Assembly: GCA_022414725.1 (NCBI GenBank) | Contig: CM039462.1 | Span: forward strand, 37,177,456-37,241,455 | DNA from: Microglena sp. YARC | Taxonomy: Eukaryota; Chlorophyta; Chlorophyceae; Chlamydomonadales; Chlamydomonadaceae | Reading direction: 5' to 3' | Length of the DNA stretch: 64,000 nucleotides | Part shown: positions 42,425-52,164 of the stretch, in pieces | Numbering within the stretch: the first letter of the stretch is position 1 | How the letters are laid out: every line of letters begins with the position of its first letter | Notes under the pieces: generated by a model | What the model was told of the DNA's origin: nothing | Databases searched by the model: none | The model's input: only the letters and a program-made list of their open reading frames with translations | Position numbers and translations under genes: made by a program

Positions 42425-42590
42425 AATGGGCGTTCCTGCCTCCCGGCCGATTTTTTTAAATTTCTAATCAGGATTTAGAGCCTCCTGAACGACTCGCTAG
42501 CTTGAGACATGAGCACCAAGGAATCACAAATCCGCTCCATACCATGTTTCGCAACCAGTCAAAATCGGCCGGGAGGCAGGAACGCCCATT
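42425..42590. mobile_element. M1 MITE, 166 bp, target duplication AAAT
   Basis: AATGGGCGTTCCTGCCTCCC at the left and its complement at the right. Flanks aaat (42,421-42,424) and aaat (42,591-42,594) form a perfect 4-bp duplication. Confidence 0.95.
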
Positions 42591-42602
42591 AAATGCCAAG
42601 GT

Positions 42603-42885
42603 ATCATCCATTAATTGATCCAGTATGACCATACACAAGTGCTTGACATGACAGTAACAGTAACAATCAAGAACAACCTATGATTTTGACAAGGCACAAC
42701 CTGTTTGAAGACACATCTCACTGCACCAGTCATCCTACAAGTAGGGCTGACAATTGCCAATGAATTCGTCAATTCAAACATAAGTTTATGCCAAGGCATC
42801 ATCCATTAATTGATTCAGTATGACCATACACAAGTGCTTGACATGACAGTAACATTACAATCAAGAAACAACCTATGAATTGGAC
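42603..42885. repeat. Direct repeat, ~85 bp, spacing 189 bp
   Basis: tgccaaggtatcatccatta to acaacctatga near 42,596-42,683 recurs at 42,789-42,876 with a few substitutions (tgccaaggcatcatccatta). Both lie inside the M3 right copy. Confidence 0.8.
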
Positions 42886-43054
42886 AAGGAAACCCTAAAC
42901 AAACTCACTAGGGTGTGTGTGAAGAAATCTGCTGATGGGTACCGTTCAGGATTCCTTTGATGTTAACCTCAATGAAGTCTGCTCCCATGAGAATCGAGAT
43001 GGTCAGTATGCACATCAACACTGCAATGGGGAATGCAGTGTGTGTCAGGTATAT

Positions 43055-43220
43055 AATGGGCGTTCCTGCCTCCCGGCCGATTTTTTTAAATTTCTAATCA
43101 GGATTTAGAGCCTCTTGAACGACTCGCTAGCTTGACACATAAGCACCAAGGAATAACAAATCCGCTCCCTACCATGTTTAGCAACCAGTAAAAATCGGCC
43201 GGGAGGCAGGAACGCCTATT
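43055..43220. mobile_element. M1 MITE, 166 bp, target duplication ATAT
   Basis: Same ends as the consensus, with a few substitutions (cgcctatt at the right end). Flanks atat at 43,051-43,054 and 43,221-43,224. Confidence 0.94.
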
Positions 43221-43732
43221 ATATGCCAGTGTAAGGACAACAACAAGTAAAAAGAAGAAGTAGTGTCAGACAAAGGAGAAGGGACTAAAACGTTTGAGAA
43301 GCAGAAGATGGTGGTAAATAACGTCAAGGTCCACTAAGTACTGCACTATCACAACAGTGTCAAAAGCGCATCCAATGTGTCTATAGTGCAACCTGGAACC
43401 TAGACGTGAACTCTGCTGAACCTTCTTCTGCTTCTGATAACGTGGAGCGACCGGATGTATTCTGTGTTTCCTCGCCCCCCCCCCCTAAACCCCAGCTTCC
43501 GGAGAGGCAAATGTGGGCGTTCAACCAACCGACCCACATGGGTCAGTTAGCAGCTTACAATTGTTATCCTCTGGGCCAGCTTAAATGCTGAAATACGGGA
43601 TGAAGGACACGAAGGATTGGGAACTTGATACAAAACCTTTAGCTGACCTACCCAATCAATTGGGTTCAAGGGTCACCGGTAAGGGTGTCCCACAAATTCT
43701 GTCTCTGACTGTAGGCCATCAAATTGAATGTA

Positions 43733-43920
43733 CAGAGGACACCAAATTCAATATAGATTCGAATGGTGTTGTTCCACCATGGATAATAGCAAGTTGGTGA
43801 ACCGGGACCATTACAGAGGTACGTAGCGCATAATTACAAGCTGGCATGAACGCAGTGTCGAGCGTAGTGAGAAGACAAAACACATACAGTCGGACTTTGG
43901 GGACTCGGGATAAACTCACC
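43733..43920 (+). pseudogene. Fanzor C-terminal remnant, copy 4
   Basis: ccaccatggataatagcaag then ttggtgaaccgggacc encodes MDNSKLVNRD in one frame (NRD at 43,796-43,813), the equivalent of MENSKLFVNRD in copies 1 and 2. Downstream comes cgcagtgtcgagcgtagtga and the 3' flank ggactttggggactcgg. More diverged than the others and with no DEFRT block. It starts 20 bp after the M3 right end. Confidence 0.55.
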
Positions 43921-44099
43921 AAGATTGGATGTCATCAACTACCAAGGCTGCTCCGAACAATGAAGTACCACGCACTCGAGGGATGCAGCCTTTATAGCTT
44001 TTCAGCTTTCCTCCCACCTAGAGACTTATTAGAGTCCCTGAGTATTCTGGGTTGACTTGGGCATGTTGCCTGTGTTACGAAAAAATGGAGCATAAATCA

Positions 44100-44800
44100 G
44101 TCAGTCAGGAAGGCAGTGCAGCAGCAGCATCTAACAACTATCCTGTAAGCTAGATCCGACCAGCTCAACTCGATATAGCATCCTGTAAGCTATCGAACAC
44201 TCGCGACAGTGCAGGAAGGCAGTGCAGCAGCAGCATCTAACAACTATCCTGTAAGCTAGATCCCACCAGCTCAACTCGATATAGCATCCTGTAAGCTATC
44301 GAACACTCGCGACAGTACAGGAAGGCAGTGCAGCAGCAGCATCTAACAACTATCCTGTAAGCTAGATCCGACCAGCTCAACTCGATATAGCATCCTGTAA
44401 GCTATCGAACACTCGCGACAGTACAGGAAGGCAGTGCATCAGCAGCATCTAACAACTATCCTGTAAGCTAGATCCGACCAGCTCAACTCGATATAGCATC
44501 CTGTAAGCTATCGAAAACTCGCGACAGTGCAGGAAGGCAGTGCAGCAGCAACATCTAACAACTATCCTGTAAGCTAGATCCGACAAGCTCAACTCGATAT
44601 AGCATCCTGTAAGCTATCGAACACTCGCGACAGTGCAGGAAGGCAGTGCAGCAGCAGCATCTAACAACTATCCTGTAAGCTATATCCGACAAGCTCAACT
44701 CGATATAGCATCCTGTAAGCTATCGAAAACTCGCGACAGTGCAGGAAGGCAGTGCAGCTGCAGCATCTAACAACTATCCTGTAAGCTATATCCGACCAAC
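44100..44800. repeat. 106-bp tandem repeat, 7 copies
   Basis: The aggcagtgca anchor falls at 44,111, 44,217, 44,323, 44,429, 44,535, 44,641 and 44,747: exactly 106 bp each time. Each unit has two internal tcctgtaagct words and ctcaactcgatatagcatcc. Substitutions are few, indels absent. Non-coding. Confidence 0.97.
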
Positions 44801-44809
44801 TTCACCTGG

Positions 44810-45655
44810 TTGGTTGAACAAACGCGATTGATTGAGCGAGCAAAAGCACTTCCTGAGCAATTAGCGAACAGGCGATGCAACTCGTCGCGAAATCCTGGAA
44901 GCTTCCGAATTTCCAAGAATTGAGTGGTAACCAGCGAAAGATGTGGTGCTTCCTCGCTGCACCGAGCATATAAACCGACTAAACCCTTATCATGTTTCAG
45001 CTGAAGATCGCGACGTTCCACACATTTTGGTTACATTTCAGGTAACATTTGCGGTATGTCTATCCTGTGACAGGTCACCTTTCACCGATGCGAGTGTTTG
45101 CGGTCAGCCAGCTGTAACCAGGTCAGATCCGACACGTGTTTCTCTGCGAGTCCGCAGCTGAATTCCCATGCCCACACGTGTGTCCCGACATATATATTGT
45201 CAAGCAGAGGTCTGCTTGAGACACGTGTCCCCCATGATGCGCCCATGAAAATACGAGTGTAAACCGACATGTCATCAGATCTGCCACGTGTTTTTCGCGC
45301 GCCTCGAATCTTCACACGAGTCCGCAGCTGAATTCCAGTTCCCCACTCCTCGAGACCAAGTGTCGTCTCAAGCAGGCTTCTGCTTGACAACACTATGGGA
45401 ATTCTGAAGGGAGACCGCATGCCCACGGAGTGGGGCAGTGGAATCTTCTGCTTCCCAACAGTTATAGAATTTACAGGTTATATTTTGGGTATTCTTTCAT
45501 ACAATGATAATTAGGGGGTTTAAAGAAATATAGAGTCTATGGTTTAATCGATTTACACAAGATACAGAACACAATACAGTTAAAAAATAGAAGAGCCATT
45601 CATTGCAAGTACAATTTAGATACAAATATGAAGTATATGTGATGTGTTTTAGAAA
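44810..45655. other. No gene recognised; palindromic GTCAAGCAGA repeats
   Basis: The hairpin word ttgtcaagcagaggtctgct then tgagac occurs near 45,197, a rearranged form near 45,364-45,396, and again at 59,484-59,510. gagtccgcagctgaattcc is also repeated (45,149 and 45,319). Frame 44,767-45,021 on the minus strand reads protein-like but has no motif. Confidence 0.55.
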
Positions 45656-45659
45656 CGAG

Positions 45660-46174
45660 ATGTCCTTGATACTTCCTGGATTGATTGTTGGCGGGTTCCA
45701 TGAATCTTTTGACCGTGATCTTCTCACCACCACAACGTCACACATATTTTGAACGTTGCTACGGAATGCAATGTAACGGAACGCGTGGGGCTAATATATG
45801 CTAAAGTTGATATGCCGGATGATTGCCATCAACTGAATATTTCTGTTGCGTTTAGCAAATGCATGGATTTCATAATTGCAGCTCATCAAAAAAAAAGTTG
45901 TGTGTTTGTGCACTGCCTTGAGGGGGTTAGTCGCTCTGTTTGTGTGACGCTGTGTTATATGGTCCAACATGTTGGATGGAAGTTTGAGCATGCATTTATG
46001 CATATACGTTCCCGAAGACCGCATGTCGATCCTTTCCCAAAATACATTGCTCAGACGCGCAATTACCTCGTGCAAAAGCGCGAGGAGAGCAAAAGAAGCC
46101 TCATCATCACAATCGATCACGACAATCCGGTCGAGCAAAATGCTCTCTCTCAGGATGCAACAAAAACAATCTGA
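45660..46174 (+). CDS. Dual-specificity protein phosphatase, one-base frameshift
   Basis: The ATG at 45,660 opens LILPGLIVGGFHESFDRDLL and reaches TSHI; then at about 45,747 a run of four T shifts the frame and the sense continues LNVATECNVTERVGLIYAKV to a stop at 46,174. The catalytic loop is FVHCLEGVSRSVCV, matching HCxxGxSRS, with the substrate-trapping general-acid Asp plausibly in VDMPDD. Length (~170 aa) is normal for an H1-like DSP. Everything except the T run looks intact, so the frameshift may be a sequencing error. DSPs occur in both algae and NCLDV. Confidence 0.75.
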
Positions 46175-46260
46175 TGGAGAGTGAGGTATGTCTTAAAGTA
46201 TGCGTGATCAGCTGTGGCAATCATGAATGACATACCTGGTCTCCACAGTTGTCAAGCGAG

Positions 46261-46960
46261 TATACAGTTGTTCTCAAATAATTTTGGGACACTCAGTATA
46301 ATTTGAATGATATCCCTTGAAACCAGGTACAGGTCCGTGGTTCACTACAAATATTTTTTGAGGAGTCTCAGGAAGGTTTGTAATATATACAACGTGTCCA
46401 AGAGCTCACTACATAGATGGGTCAATGCTGATCAGGTTGGTAAAAGTAAGCGTTTAAAACGAAAAAGGAAAGAATTGTCCATGCTTTTACGTTCCACGAT
46501 ATCCAATAATATTGCAGAGAACCCCTTCATAACATGCAAGGATTTGGTCGGTATAATTTGCAAGAGTTGTAATGTGAGATTATCGATCAGTACTGCATCG
46601 AGACACATAAAACAATGTGGATTTTCTAGGAAGAAGGCGTTTCCCACAGTTCTCTACGGACATTCAAAAGAAAATGTAGAAATGTTTTGTGACAAGTACA
46701 GAGAAAGCTCTAACGTTGTTTGTATCGACGAAGCAGGATTTTTACGCTGGAGAACACAGCAAATATGGATAACAAGCAAGATCGGTTCTCGATTAACTAC
46801 GAAGACAATGAGTAACCTCCGTCGTGTGAAGTTCACTTTATTACTCGCTATTTCATCTCAGGGAATAATAGATTATCAGTTATTGGAGCACAATTGTAAA
46901 AAAGAAGATTTCATTAAATTCTTTAAAACTTTGGTCATCCCAAAGAAAACCACGATCGTA
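46261..46960 (+). mobile_element. IS630/Tc1-type transposon, left end and 3'-truncated transposase
   Basis: A terminal repeat TACAGTTGTTCTCAAATAAT then TTTGGGACAC starts at a TA at 46,261. The transposase starts at the ATG 46,307: a helix-turn-helix (RKVCNIYNVSKSSLHRWVNA), a basic linker, a second HTH ending in SRHIKQCGFSRKKAFPTVLY, then NVVCIDEAGFLRWRTQQIWI with the first catalytic Asp, and IDYQLLEHNCKKEDFIKFFK. The frame is interrupted at about 46,960, just before the expected second catalytic Asp, by sequence of the M2 family. So it is inactive but is the best-preserved transposase in the window. Related copies lie at 18,540 and 53,690. Confidence 0.85.
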
Positions 46961-47332
46961 ACCAAATGGTGTAGCAACCCACGGGGCAGTGGAACACCAA
47001 TACGATTTTGAATCAACAAATTGCAGGGTGTTAACGAGAATATCGTGGTTCTTTTTTAGATCACGGCTCTCCATCCTGCAGACTCCGTATCGTTCTTTTG
47101 TCGGTACTTCGAGAGAGTGTCCATTGAAGGACCAGCCGCACTTAAGCGATCGACTCTCCCGGTCCGTGGCCCAAAAGAACACGGGGTCTTTGTTGATGTG
47201 CAATGCGTCATGAAAGGAGGTTTCTTTTCTGGACGGGCCATTTTGTAGGACCATCCACTCGTACACTATAATGTCTGTCGACGCCTTATACCGTTTATTG
47301 GGATGTTTCATTTTACTGTTCCGCCGACTGTA
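46961..47332 (-). mobile_element. M2-related element with coding-like interior, inserted in the transposase
   Basis: The right end (complemented) is TACAGTCGGCGGAACAGTAA. Reading inward on the minus strand, a frame gives NKRYKASTDIIVYEWMVLQN, GPSRKETSFHDALHINKDPV and GWSFNGHSLEVPTKERYGVC. The transposase-side end lacks ~65 bp compared with the copies at 51,545-51,822 and 52,165-52,616. The encoded protein is not recognised and may be a captured fragment. Confidence 0.6.
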
Positions 47333-47439
47333 GGTAGGGTTTTGACCCCTTCAGAATTATTAGAGAATATAATGGAATAACAGGGTTTTCAGAGCGGAGA
47401 AGATTATTAGAGAATATGCAAACGCCTGTGTCAGATGGT

Positions 47440-47535
47440 AATAATATATTTGAGTTCGCACTCAATTGCCCCCAATCCCATGGATTATCGGGGTTTGTTT
47501 GAACAATGTCAAAGGTGATGTTTGGGGGAATCCCA
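47440..47535 (-). pseudogene. Fragment of the W-N-W / NP repeat family
   Basis: The minus-strand frame contains GIPPNITFDIVQTNPDNPWD then WGQLSANSNI, one full repeat of the family found at 35,800-36,778. The rest of that frame is repeat sequence. Confidence 0.6.
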
Positions 47536-47559
47536 AATTCTGAAGCGACTGATGTTCGT

Positions 47560-47702
47560 AAACACATAAGTTTTAAACACAATTCAGAAACCATTCTTAA
47601 CGCCAATTTTCTAACGGCGATGTCGTACATTTATTATTACATTTTTTATTTATTTCCATCTGATATATGTTTCATGTTTCATTTTACTGTTCAGCTGACT
47701 GT
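47560..47702. mobile_element. M2 right-end fragment
   Basis: gatgttcgtaaacacataag, cttaacgccaattttctaac, ggcgatgtcgtacattta and cattttactgttcagctgac, ending near 47,702, match the right third of the M2 element at 31,965-32,422, with a small tandem duplication of atgtttc. Confidence 0.75.
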
Positions 47703-47744
47703 AGCGGTTGCACCAATTGCGCTTTCATATACCTCCACCGTCGT

Positions 47745-48172
47745 GACGAGGCCTATCGTGACGATGCCTATCGTGTAAGCCCGTGCTGACAATGCAGCTA
47801 CTGCCGTCGTGAGGCTGAGGCCCGTGCTGACAATGAAGCTACTGCCCGTCGTGAGGCTGAGGCCGTGCTGACAATGAGCTACTGCCCGTTGTGCGGAAGC
47901 TGCTGCCCGTCGTGAGGCTGAGGCCCGTTGCTGATGAGTCTGAGGACCATCTCAGGCAAAAGTTGTTGTCGTTATCGCCTGATGACGTCGCTGCTATGAC
48001 TCCTGAACACGTTTCGGAGTATATGAAGGCGTGTGCCTCGGTTGGGGTATCAGCATTTTCATTTGGATCAGCCTTGGTATTTGGTGATAATTGTTTTTTA
48101 AATACATACATGTCACACAATCACCCACCCCCGCAGCACATCTCCTCGCATGGTTTGTCAAGGCAGCACTGA
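47745..48172 (+). pseudogene. Coiled-coil protein with ARREAEARADNE repeats
   Basis: 47,760-47,930 has imperfect 39-45 bp repeats which, in successive frames, read ATARREAEARADNE-like heptads. The frame then settles and gives ADESEDHLRQKLLSLSPDDV, AAMTPEHVSEYMKACASVGV and FSFGSALVFGDNCFLNTYMS to a stop at 48,172. A charged coiled coil followed by a small C-terminal region. No family is recognised. Indels in the repeat break the frame. Confidence 0.45.
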
Positions 48173-48243
48173 ATCCTCGGAGGAGCCCTGTGGGTTACTG
48201 AATGTGAGAGGGGGGGTGGGATTGCTTGAAAATTTCACGTTTT

Positions 48244-48519
48244 TCAGCAAGGAACTGATGGGGGACGTGGAGGTTGCAACACGATTTGAGGAGCGGCACC
48301 TCCAATATCAGAGGAAGACACAACTCTACAACAACCTTTCTCGCATACATGAATGATTTGAACTTCATAACCAATAATTTTGAGAACTTTCCATTTCCAG
48401 CAAAACCATGTCACAGTTAAGTCATTGGTGATGGCATCTATTAGGCTCAGGCTTCGGACGGGTTTCGTGTTTTTTTCCATCAACACACGTAATTCTCGTT
48501 CATATTCTTCTTGGAACAT
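48244..48519 (-). CDS. Hypothetical protein (91 aa)
   Basis: The frame starts MFQEEYERELRVLMEKNTKP and continues VRSLSLIDAITNDLTVTWFC. The N-terminal half is convincing protein; the C-terminal Pro-rich end overlaps sequence that is also open on the other strand. Possibly truncated. No domain is recognised. Confidence 0.4.
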   Translation of the reverse strand: MFQEEYERELRVLMEKNTKPVRSLSLIDAITNDLTVTWFCWKWKVLKIIGYEVQIIHVCEKGCCRVVSSSDIGGAAPQIVLQPPRPPSVPC

Positions 48520-48900
48520 TTTGACCTTTCAATATCAAGGAAGATATTCCTTTATATTCCAACTCGGGATCATGTCTCCACCAAGACCAGCAGGAATGAT
48601 GATGTCACCATTAGGAATGTTATTTCAGTGATCAGCAAGAAGTGCCGCCGTGTGAGAATGGACAAGGATGATGCTGACTGTGTAATAATGTAATTCGTCA
48701 CTGTTTCGGCATGACAACTCTCAGATTGGTTTCAGAATGGGGAGCGCGGGCAGATTGGATTGTATTGGATTCATTTGATGACTCGCTTGAATTTATTCAA
48801 TATACTGTAACATTATTGACCGGTCTGACTGAAACGCTTGGGACTTTCACTGAAACGCTTGGGAGGGGGGATGTTTCATTTTACTGTTCCGCCGACTGTA

Positions 48901-49066
48901 AATGGGCGTTCCTGCCTCCCGGCCGATTTTGACTGGTTGCGAAACATGGTATGGAGCGGATTTGTGATTCCTTTGTGCTGATGTCTCAAGCTAGAGAGTC
49001 GTTCAGGAGGCTCTAAATCCTGATTAGAAATTTAAAAAAATCGGCCGGGAGGCAGATACGCACATT
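48901..49066. mobile_element. M1 MITE, 166 bp, target duplication TGTA, nested at an M2 end
   Basis: The flanks are tgta (48,897-48,900) and tgta (49,067-49,070). The left flank is the terminal ttccgccgactgta of an M2 element, so M1 landed exactly on the M2 terminus. The right end has substitutions (gatacgcacatt). Confidence 0.92.
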
Positions 49067-49157
49067 TGTAGCAAAATTTTAAAAAGAAAAGGATATAGAA
49101 TTGAACAACATCAGACAAAGAAGGGAGCTTCCATTTTGCAGGGATGCGTGTTGTTGA

Positions 49158-49213
49158 TGAGGTGTACCGTACACTCCCAAAAGCGGTTTCATTTTAGTAT
49201 TCCGTCGAGTGCA
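49158..49213. mobile_element. M2 left-end fragment
   Basis: gaggtgtaccgtacactccc then ggtttcattttagtattccg tcgagtg, the complement of the M2 left end, with the terminal TA changed to ca. Confidence 0.75.
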
Positions 49214-49439
49214 GGAATCGATCAATGCTTGGTCAACCACAACGGGTCGCCATGAATTCATTTGATTGACCGAAAAAATGTATGAAGAATGCCTGAGAAT
49301 GTCTCACATCAATCAATCCCTATTTTAAACGTGTTCACATGAACACCTCTGAAAAGACTCTCCATCTTGGGAACAACAATTATTTCAACAAACAATAAGA
49401 ATCATCAACCAATCCCTATTTTAAACGTGTTCACATGAA

Positions 49440-50305
49440 CACGGTCTGAGTGTAACGTGTCAGGAGTGAGACGTGGGCCGGGTCGTAGTAGCCAATATGC
49501 CATGTGAATTTCCGTGTCTTCCGCCAAACTGCAACGCCTCGCGTATGAATTGTAGCGTTCAATGGGATCCGTTTGGTGGCTTATTTTTTGCCGGACGGAC
49601 GGTGTGGATGCAACAGTTTTCCACAGTTTTGCCCGTCTCCCTCGAGCCATGAAAACAACCTCTACGTCCCTCACTCCTCTTGCCTTGCCAGGCAGAACAC
49701 TGCTGCCTGAAATTCCTCTTCTGCTCGGGTGTCATGTTGCGCCAGACGATGGTCAATCCATGAGGGTTGATCAACAAAATGCTCAGGGCGTTGCTGGCAA
49801 ACACCCCAGACAGCCCACCGAAGTAGAACCCGGATGCTGGCAGCAACAGGCTAGCAATAAGCTTCAACACCGGTGGGTGCCGTATCATCCGATATCTGCA
49901 TTTCCTCTTTTACACTCTCTATTACAACACGGGAAAACATCACCCACGCATCCTCCATTGATGCTGGCTGTAGCGGGGGCGTGTGTTGGCGGTCATACGC
50001 TTCACGCTTGTCAGGATCACTCAACGCTTCGTAAGCCGCGCACAACATTTTGAAACGCTCCTGAGCAGCATCCCGTTGGCTGTCAGGAGATGTTGCCCAT
50101 TTGTCCGATGCCATTTCAGAGCTGCTTGCCGGTATGCTCGCCGAATCTCCTCTGTCGTTGCAGTGTCTGCTGCCACCCCCAACAATTCATAGTGGCTGCT
50201 GACCACGATGGCCTGCGTTGGGCATTTATTGATGTATAATAATGCCCCTCCTGCAAACCATTTTTCGAAGGATTCTGGAGCACGCATGATTGGTGTGATG
50301 TACAT
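49440..50305 (-). pseudogene. J-domain (DnaJ-like) membrane protein, frameshifted
   Basis: The Met at 50,305 or shortly after opens a frame with SSHYELLGVAADTATTEEIR and RAYRQAALKWH. The next frame gives DKWATSPDSQRDAAQERFKM and LCAAYEALSDPDKREAYDR, completing the J-domain. The break falls in the HPD motif near 50,104-50,112, where one C appears to be missing. Downstream, other frames encode LIASLLLPASGFYFGGLSGV with NALSILLINPHG (one or two membrane spans) and a basic tail to about 49,440. J-domains stimulate Hsp70 through HPD. Host or viral origin is unclear. The single-base nature of the breaks leaves room for sequencing error. Confidence 0.7.
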
Positions 50306-50321
50306 GATTCACTGCATACAG

Positions 50322-50600
50322 TCAATGACATTGAATCCCGGGACAGGTTGACGCACTGTGTTGACATCTTGTCGCGTTTGTTGCTCTCACACACTCACTC
50401 ACTCTTGCGCGGGTCATCATCGATTCAATGGTCGGGTACACGAAGTCCACAATGTCGTCCACATCCGCACATTTGGGGAGGAAAATCGTATTCTCGGTGC
50501 CTGCGTTTGATGGCGTGGAGAAGCGCACCACAATGAGCGAAATTCTCCTGCTTTTCATTATGCGCACGACTCCGTTTGAAGGCCCCCCGCCGAAATCCAG
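50322..50600 (-). pseudogene. Possible PIF1-like helicase fragment
   Basis: The frame contains RRISLIVVRFSTPSNAGTEN and TIFLPKCADVDDIVDFVYPT, then IESMMTRARVSECVRATNAT. The LP...DIVDFVYP pattern followed by A-x-N resembles the region just before the last helicase motif of PIF1/Helitron-type proteins. No Walker motifs are present in the fragment. The assignment is tentative. Confidence 0.3.
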
Positions 50601-50805
50601 ATCTCAGGATCGACCATATTGAACTTCGCCATTTGTTTCTCGATTGAGATGGCCAAGTATTAAATTACATTTTTTATTCATTCACGATCCCTGAATCTTG
50701 ACCACCATGATGTCGTCATCTCCGTTGTTTGTCAGTCACCACTCCCATCGAGAGAGTTAGGGTTAACCCATCAATCAATCCAGTGTGTCTCATGCATGTG
50801 AACTG

Positions 50806-50957
50806 TGGGCTCCCCTCCGGTCGCCCACCCGCTCGGTTCCTCGCGGGATCCTTTGTGGGGCTCCCTCCGGTCGCCCCCGGTCGCTCCGCTGGGGATAGGT
50901 GAAAGGGGCTCCGCCGCTTGTTTAGTGTGATACGGTTCTCCTCCAATTGTTGGCAAC
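50806..50957. repeat. GC-rich dispersed repeat Y, copy 3
   Basis: gggctcccctccggtcgccc, ggctccctccggtcgccccc and gaaaggggctccgccgcttg, as in copies at 19,781 and 29,939. It is followed by a partial M1 end and an M2 right end. Confidence 0.85.
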
Positions 50958-50960
50958 AAT

Positions 50961-51116
50961 ATACCATGTTTCGCAACCAGTCAAAAATCGGCCGGGATGC
51001 AGTAACGCCCATTCCAAGTCAGCGACCATTTTCTTAACGCCAATTTTTCTAACGGCGATGTCGTACATTTATTTCCATCTGATATATGTTTCATTTTACT
51101 GTTCCGCCTACTGTAT
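50961..51116. mobile_element. M1 end fragment joined to M2 right-end fragment
   Basis: 50,961-51,013 is one M1 end (ataccatgtttcgcaaccag to taacgcccatt). 51,015-51,116 is the right part of an M2 element (gcgaccattttcttaacgcc to ttccgcctactgta). Two decayed elements abut. Confidence 0.75.
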
Positions 51117-51151
51117 AGTGTTCATTCGGGGCGGAAAAAAAGTGTACACAT

Positions 51152-51409
51152 ATGTATTATAGCATGGTAGAGCACATTATTACATGTAGTGATTTGAAAA
51201 CAGTAGGCGAGCGGATCGAACACATAGTAAATGAGATGGCTTCTTTATATGAAGCGACAGGCGTGGAGTATTTCAAAGCCCATGCATCAGGATGGTCCCA
51301 ATGGGTGTGGATGTTACAGATAGCAAGCGCGAGAGTGGCAGATCACATACCCTGGGGGATCCTCAGGGGGTGTGGAATTCACCAAAAGACGGTTGTAATG
51401 AGAAGATAA
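51152..51409 (+). CDS. Hypothetical protein (85 aa)
   Basis: The ATG frame reads MYYSMVEHIITCSDLKTVGE, NEMASLYEATGVEYFKAHAS and GWSQWVWMLQIASARVADHI. Intact and helix-rich, with a Trp-rich centre. No family is recognised. It sits between transposon debris and could be a surviving viral gene. Confidence 0.45.
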   Translation: MYYSMVEHIITCSDLKTVGERIEHIVNEMASLYEATGVEYFKAHASGWSQWVWMLQIASARVADHIPWGILRGCGIHQKTVVMRR

Positions 51410-51544
51410 CTGATAACAAAGCACATAAGTGTTCCAAACGTGTTCAAAACAACCCATAATAATTTTATCAGTGAGGTTGCCGAATGCTAAGGAAATCATA
51501 TCAGACACGTGCGTCTTTGTTTCATTCGGTATGTAGTTCAAACG

Positions 51545-51822
51545 GTACGGTACCGGGGAAGAGTCGATCGCTTAAGTGCGGCTGGTCCTTCAATGGACAC
51601 TCTCGAAAGTACCGACAAAAGAACGATACGGAGTCTGCAGGATGGAGAGCCGTGATCTGAAAAAAGAACCACGATATTTCTCGTTAACATTCCTGCAATT
51701 TTGTTGATTCAAAATCGTATTGGTGTTCCACTGCCCCGTGGGTTGCTACACCATTTGGTTACACCGTAAGGTGTGCCGTACACTCCAGAAAACGGTTTCA
51801 TTTTAGTATTCCGTCAAGTGTA
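51545..51822 (+). mobile_element. M2-related element with coding-like interior, 5'-truncated
   Basis: cgcttaagtgcggctggtcc, gaaagtaccgacaaaagaac and cactgccccgtgggttgcta, ending ttttagtattccgtcaagtg then TA. Same family as 46,961-47,332 and 52,165-52,616. The left end is missing. Confidence 0.75.
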
Positions 51823-52164
51823 GTGCATTGGTTCTTCCATGTCATACAAACGCTCTTTGTGTTCCCCTGGAATTCGGGGCCGGGAGGTAGGACGCCATTA
51901 CTTCATGATTCTTTTAAATGATGAGCAGAAAGCTAATCAACATCGTGATTGTTATGGTCCACATGATGCTTCTGCGCAAATTTGAGGTAACTTCTGTTTT
52001 TTTGTCATGGCAATCCCATGTGATGATCACACTTGTCGAAACCAACCATGCTAACATGGACAAGGCTTCCAACATGCTTTGAACATGCGCGTCGAGCATA
52101 GACAAGAATTAGAGACGAAGCGAAAGATATTTGTGATTAAGGCCAACGCTAGAGTACATAACGC

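Larger units (their letters stand above)
42361..43713. mobile_element. M3 element, right copy, inverted and carrying two M1 insertions
   Basis: It begins TACAGCTAGGGACATTTGGT and ends ACAAATTCTGTCTCTGACTG followed by TA. 43,230-43,713 is the reverse complement of 39,738-40,205 at high identity. Two M1 MITEs (42,425 and 43,055) sit inside, with extra sequence between. Ends are at TA dinucleotides. Confidence 0.6.

Noticed and set aside
45791..46138. 115-codon frame opposite the phosphatase
   Set aside because: Antisense shadow of the DSP gene.
50322..50600. Helitron transposon
   Set aside because: Only a possible PIF1-like scrap is visible; no Rep domain, TC...CTRR ends or terminal hairpin were found nearby.
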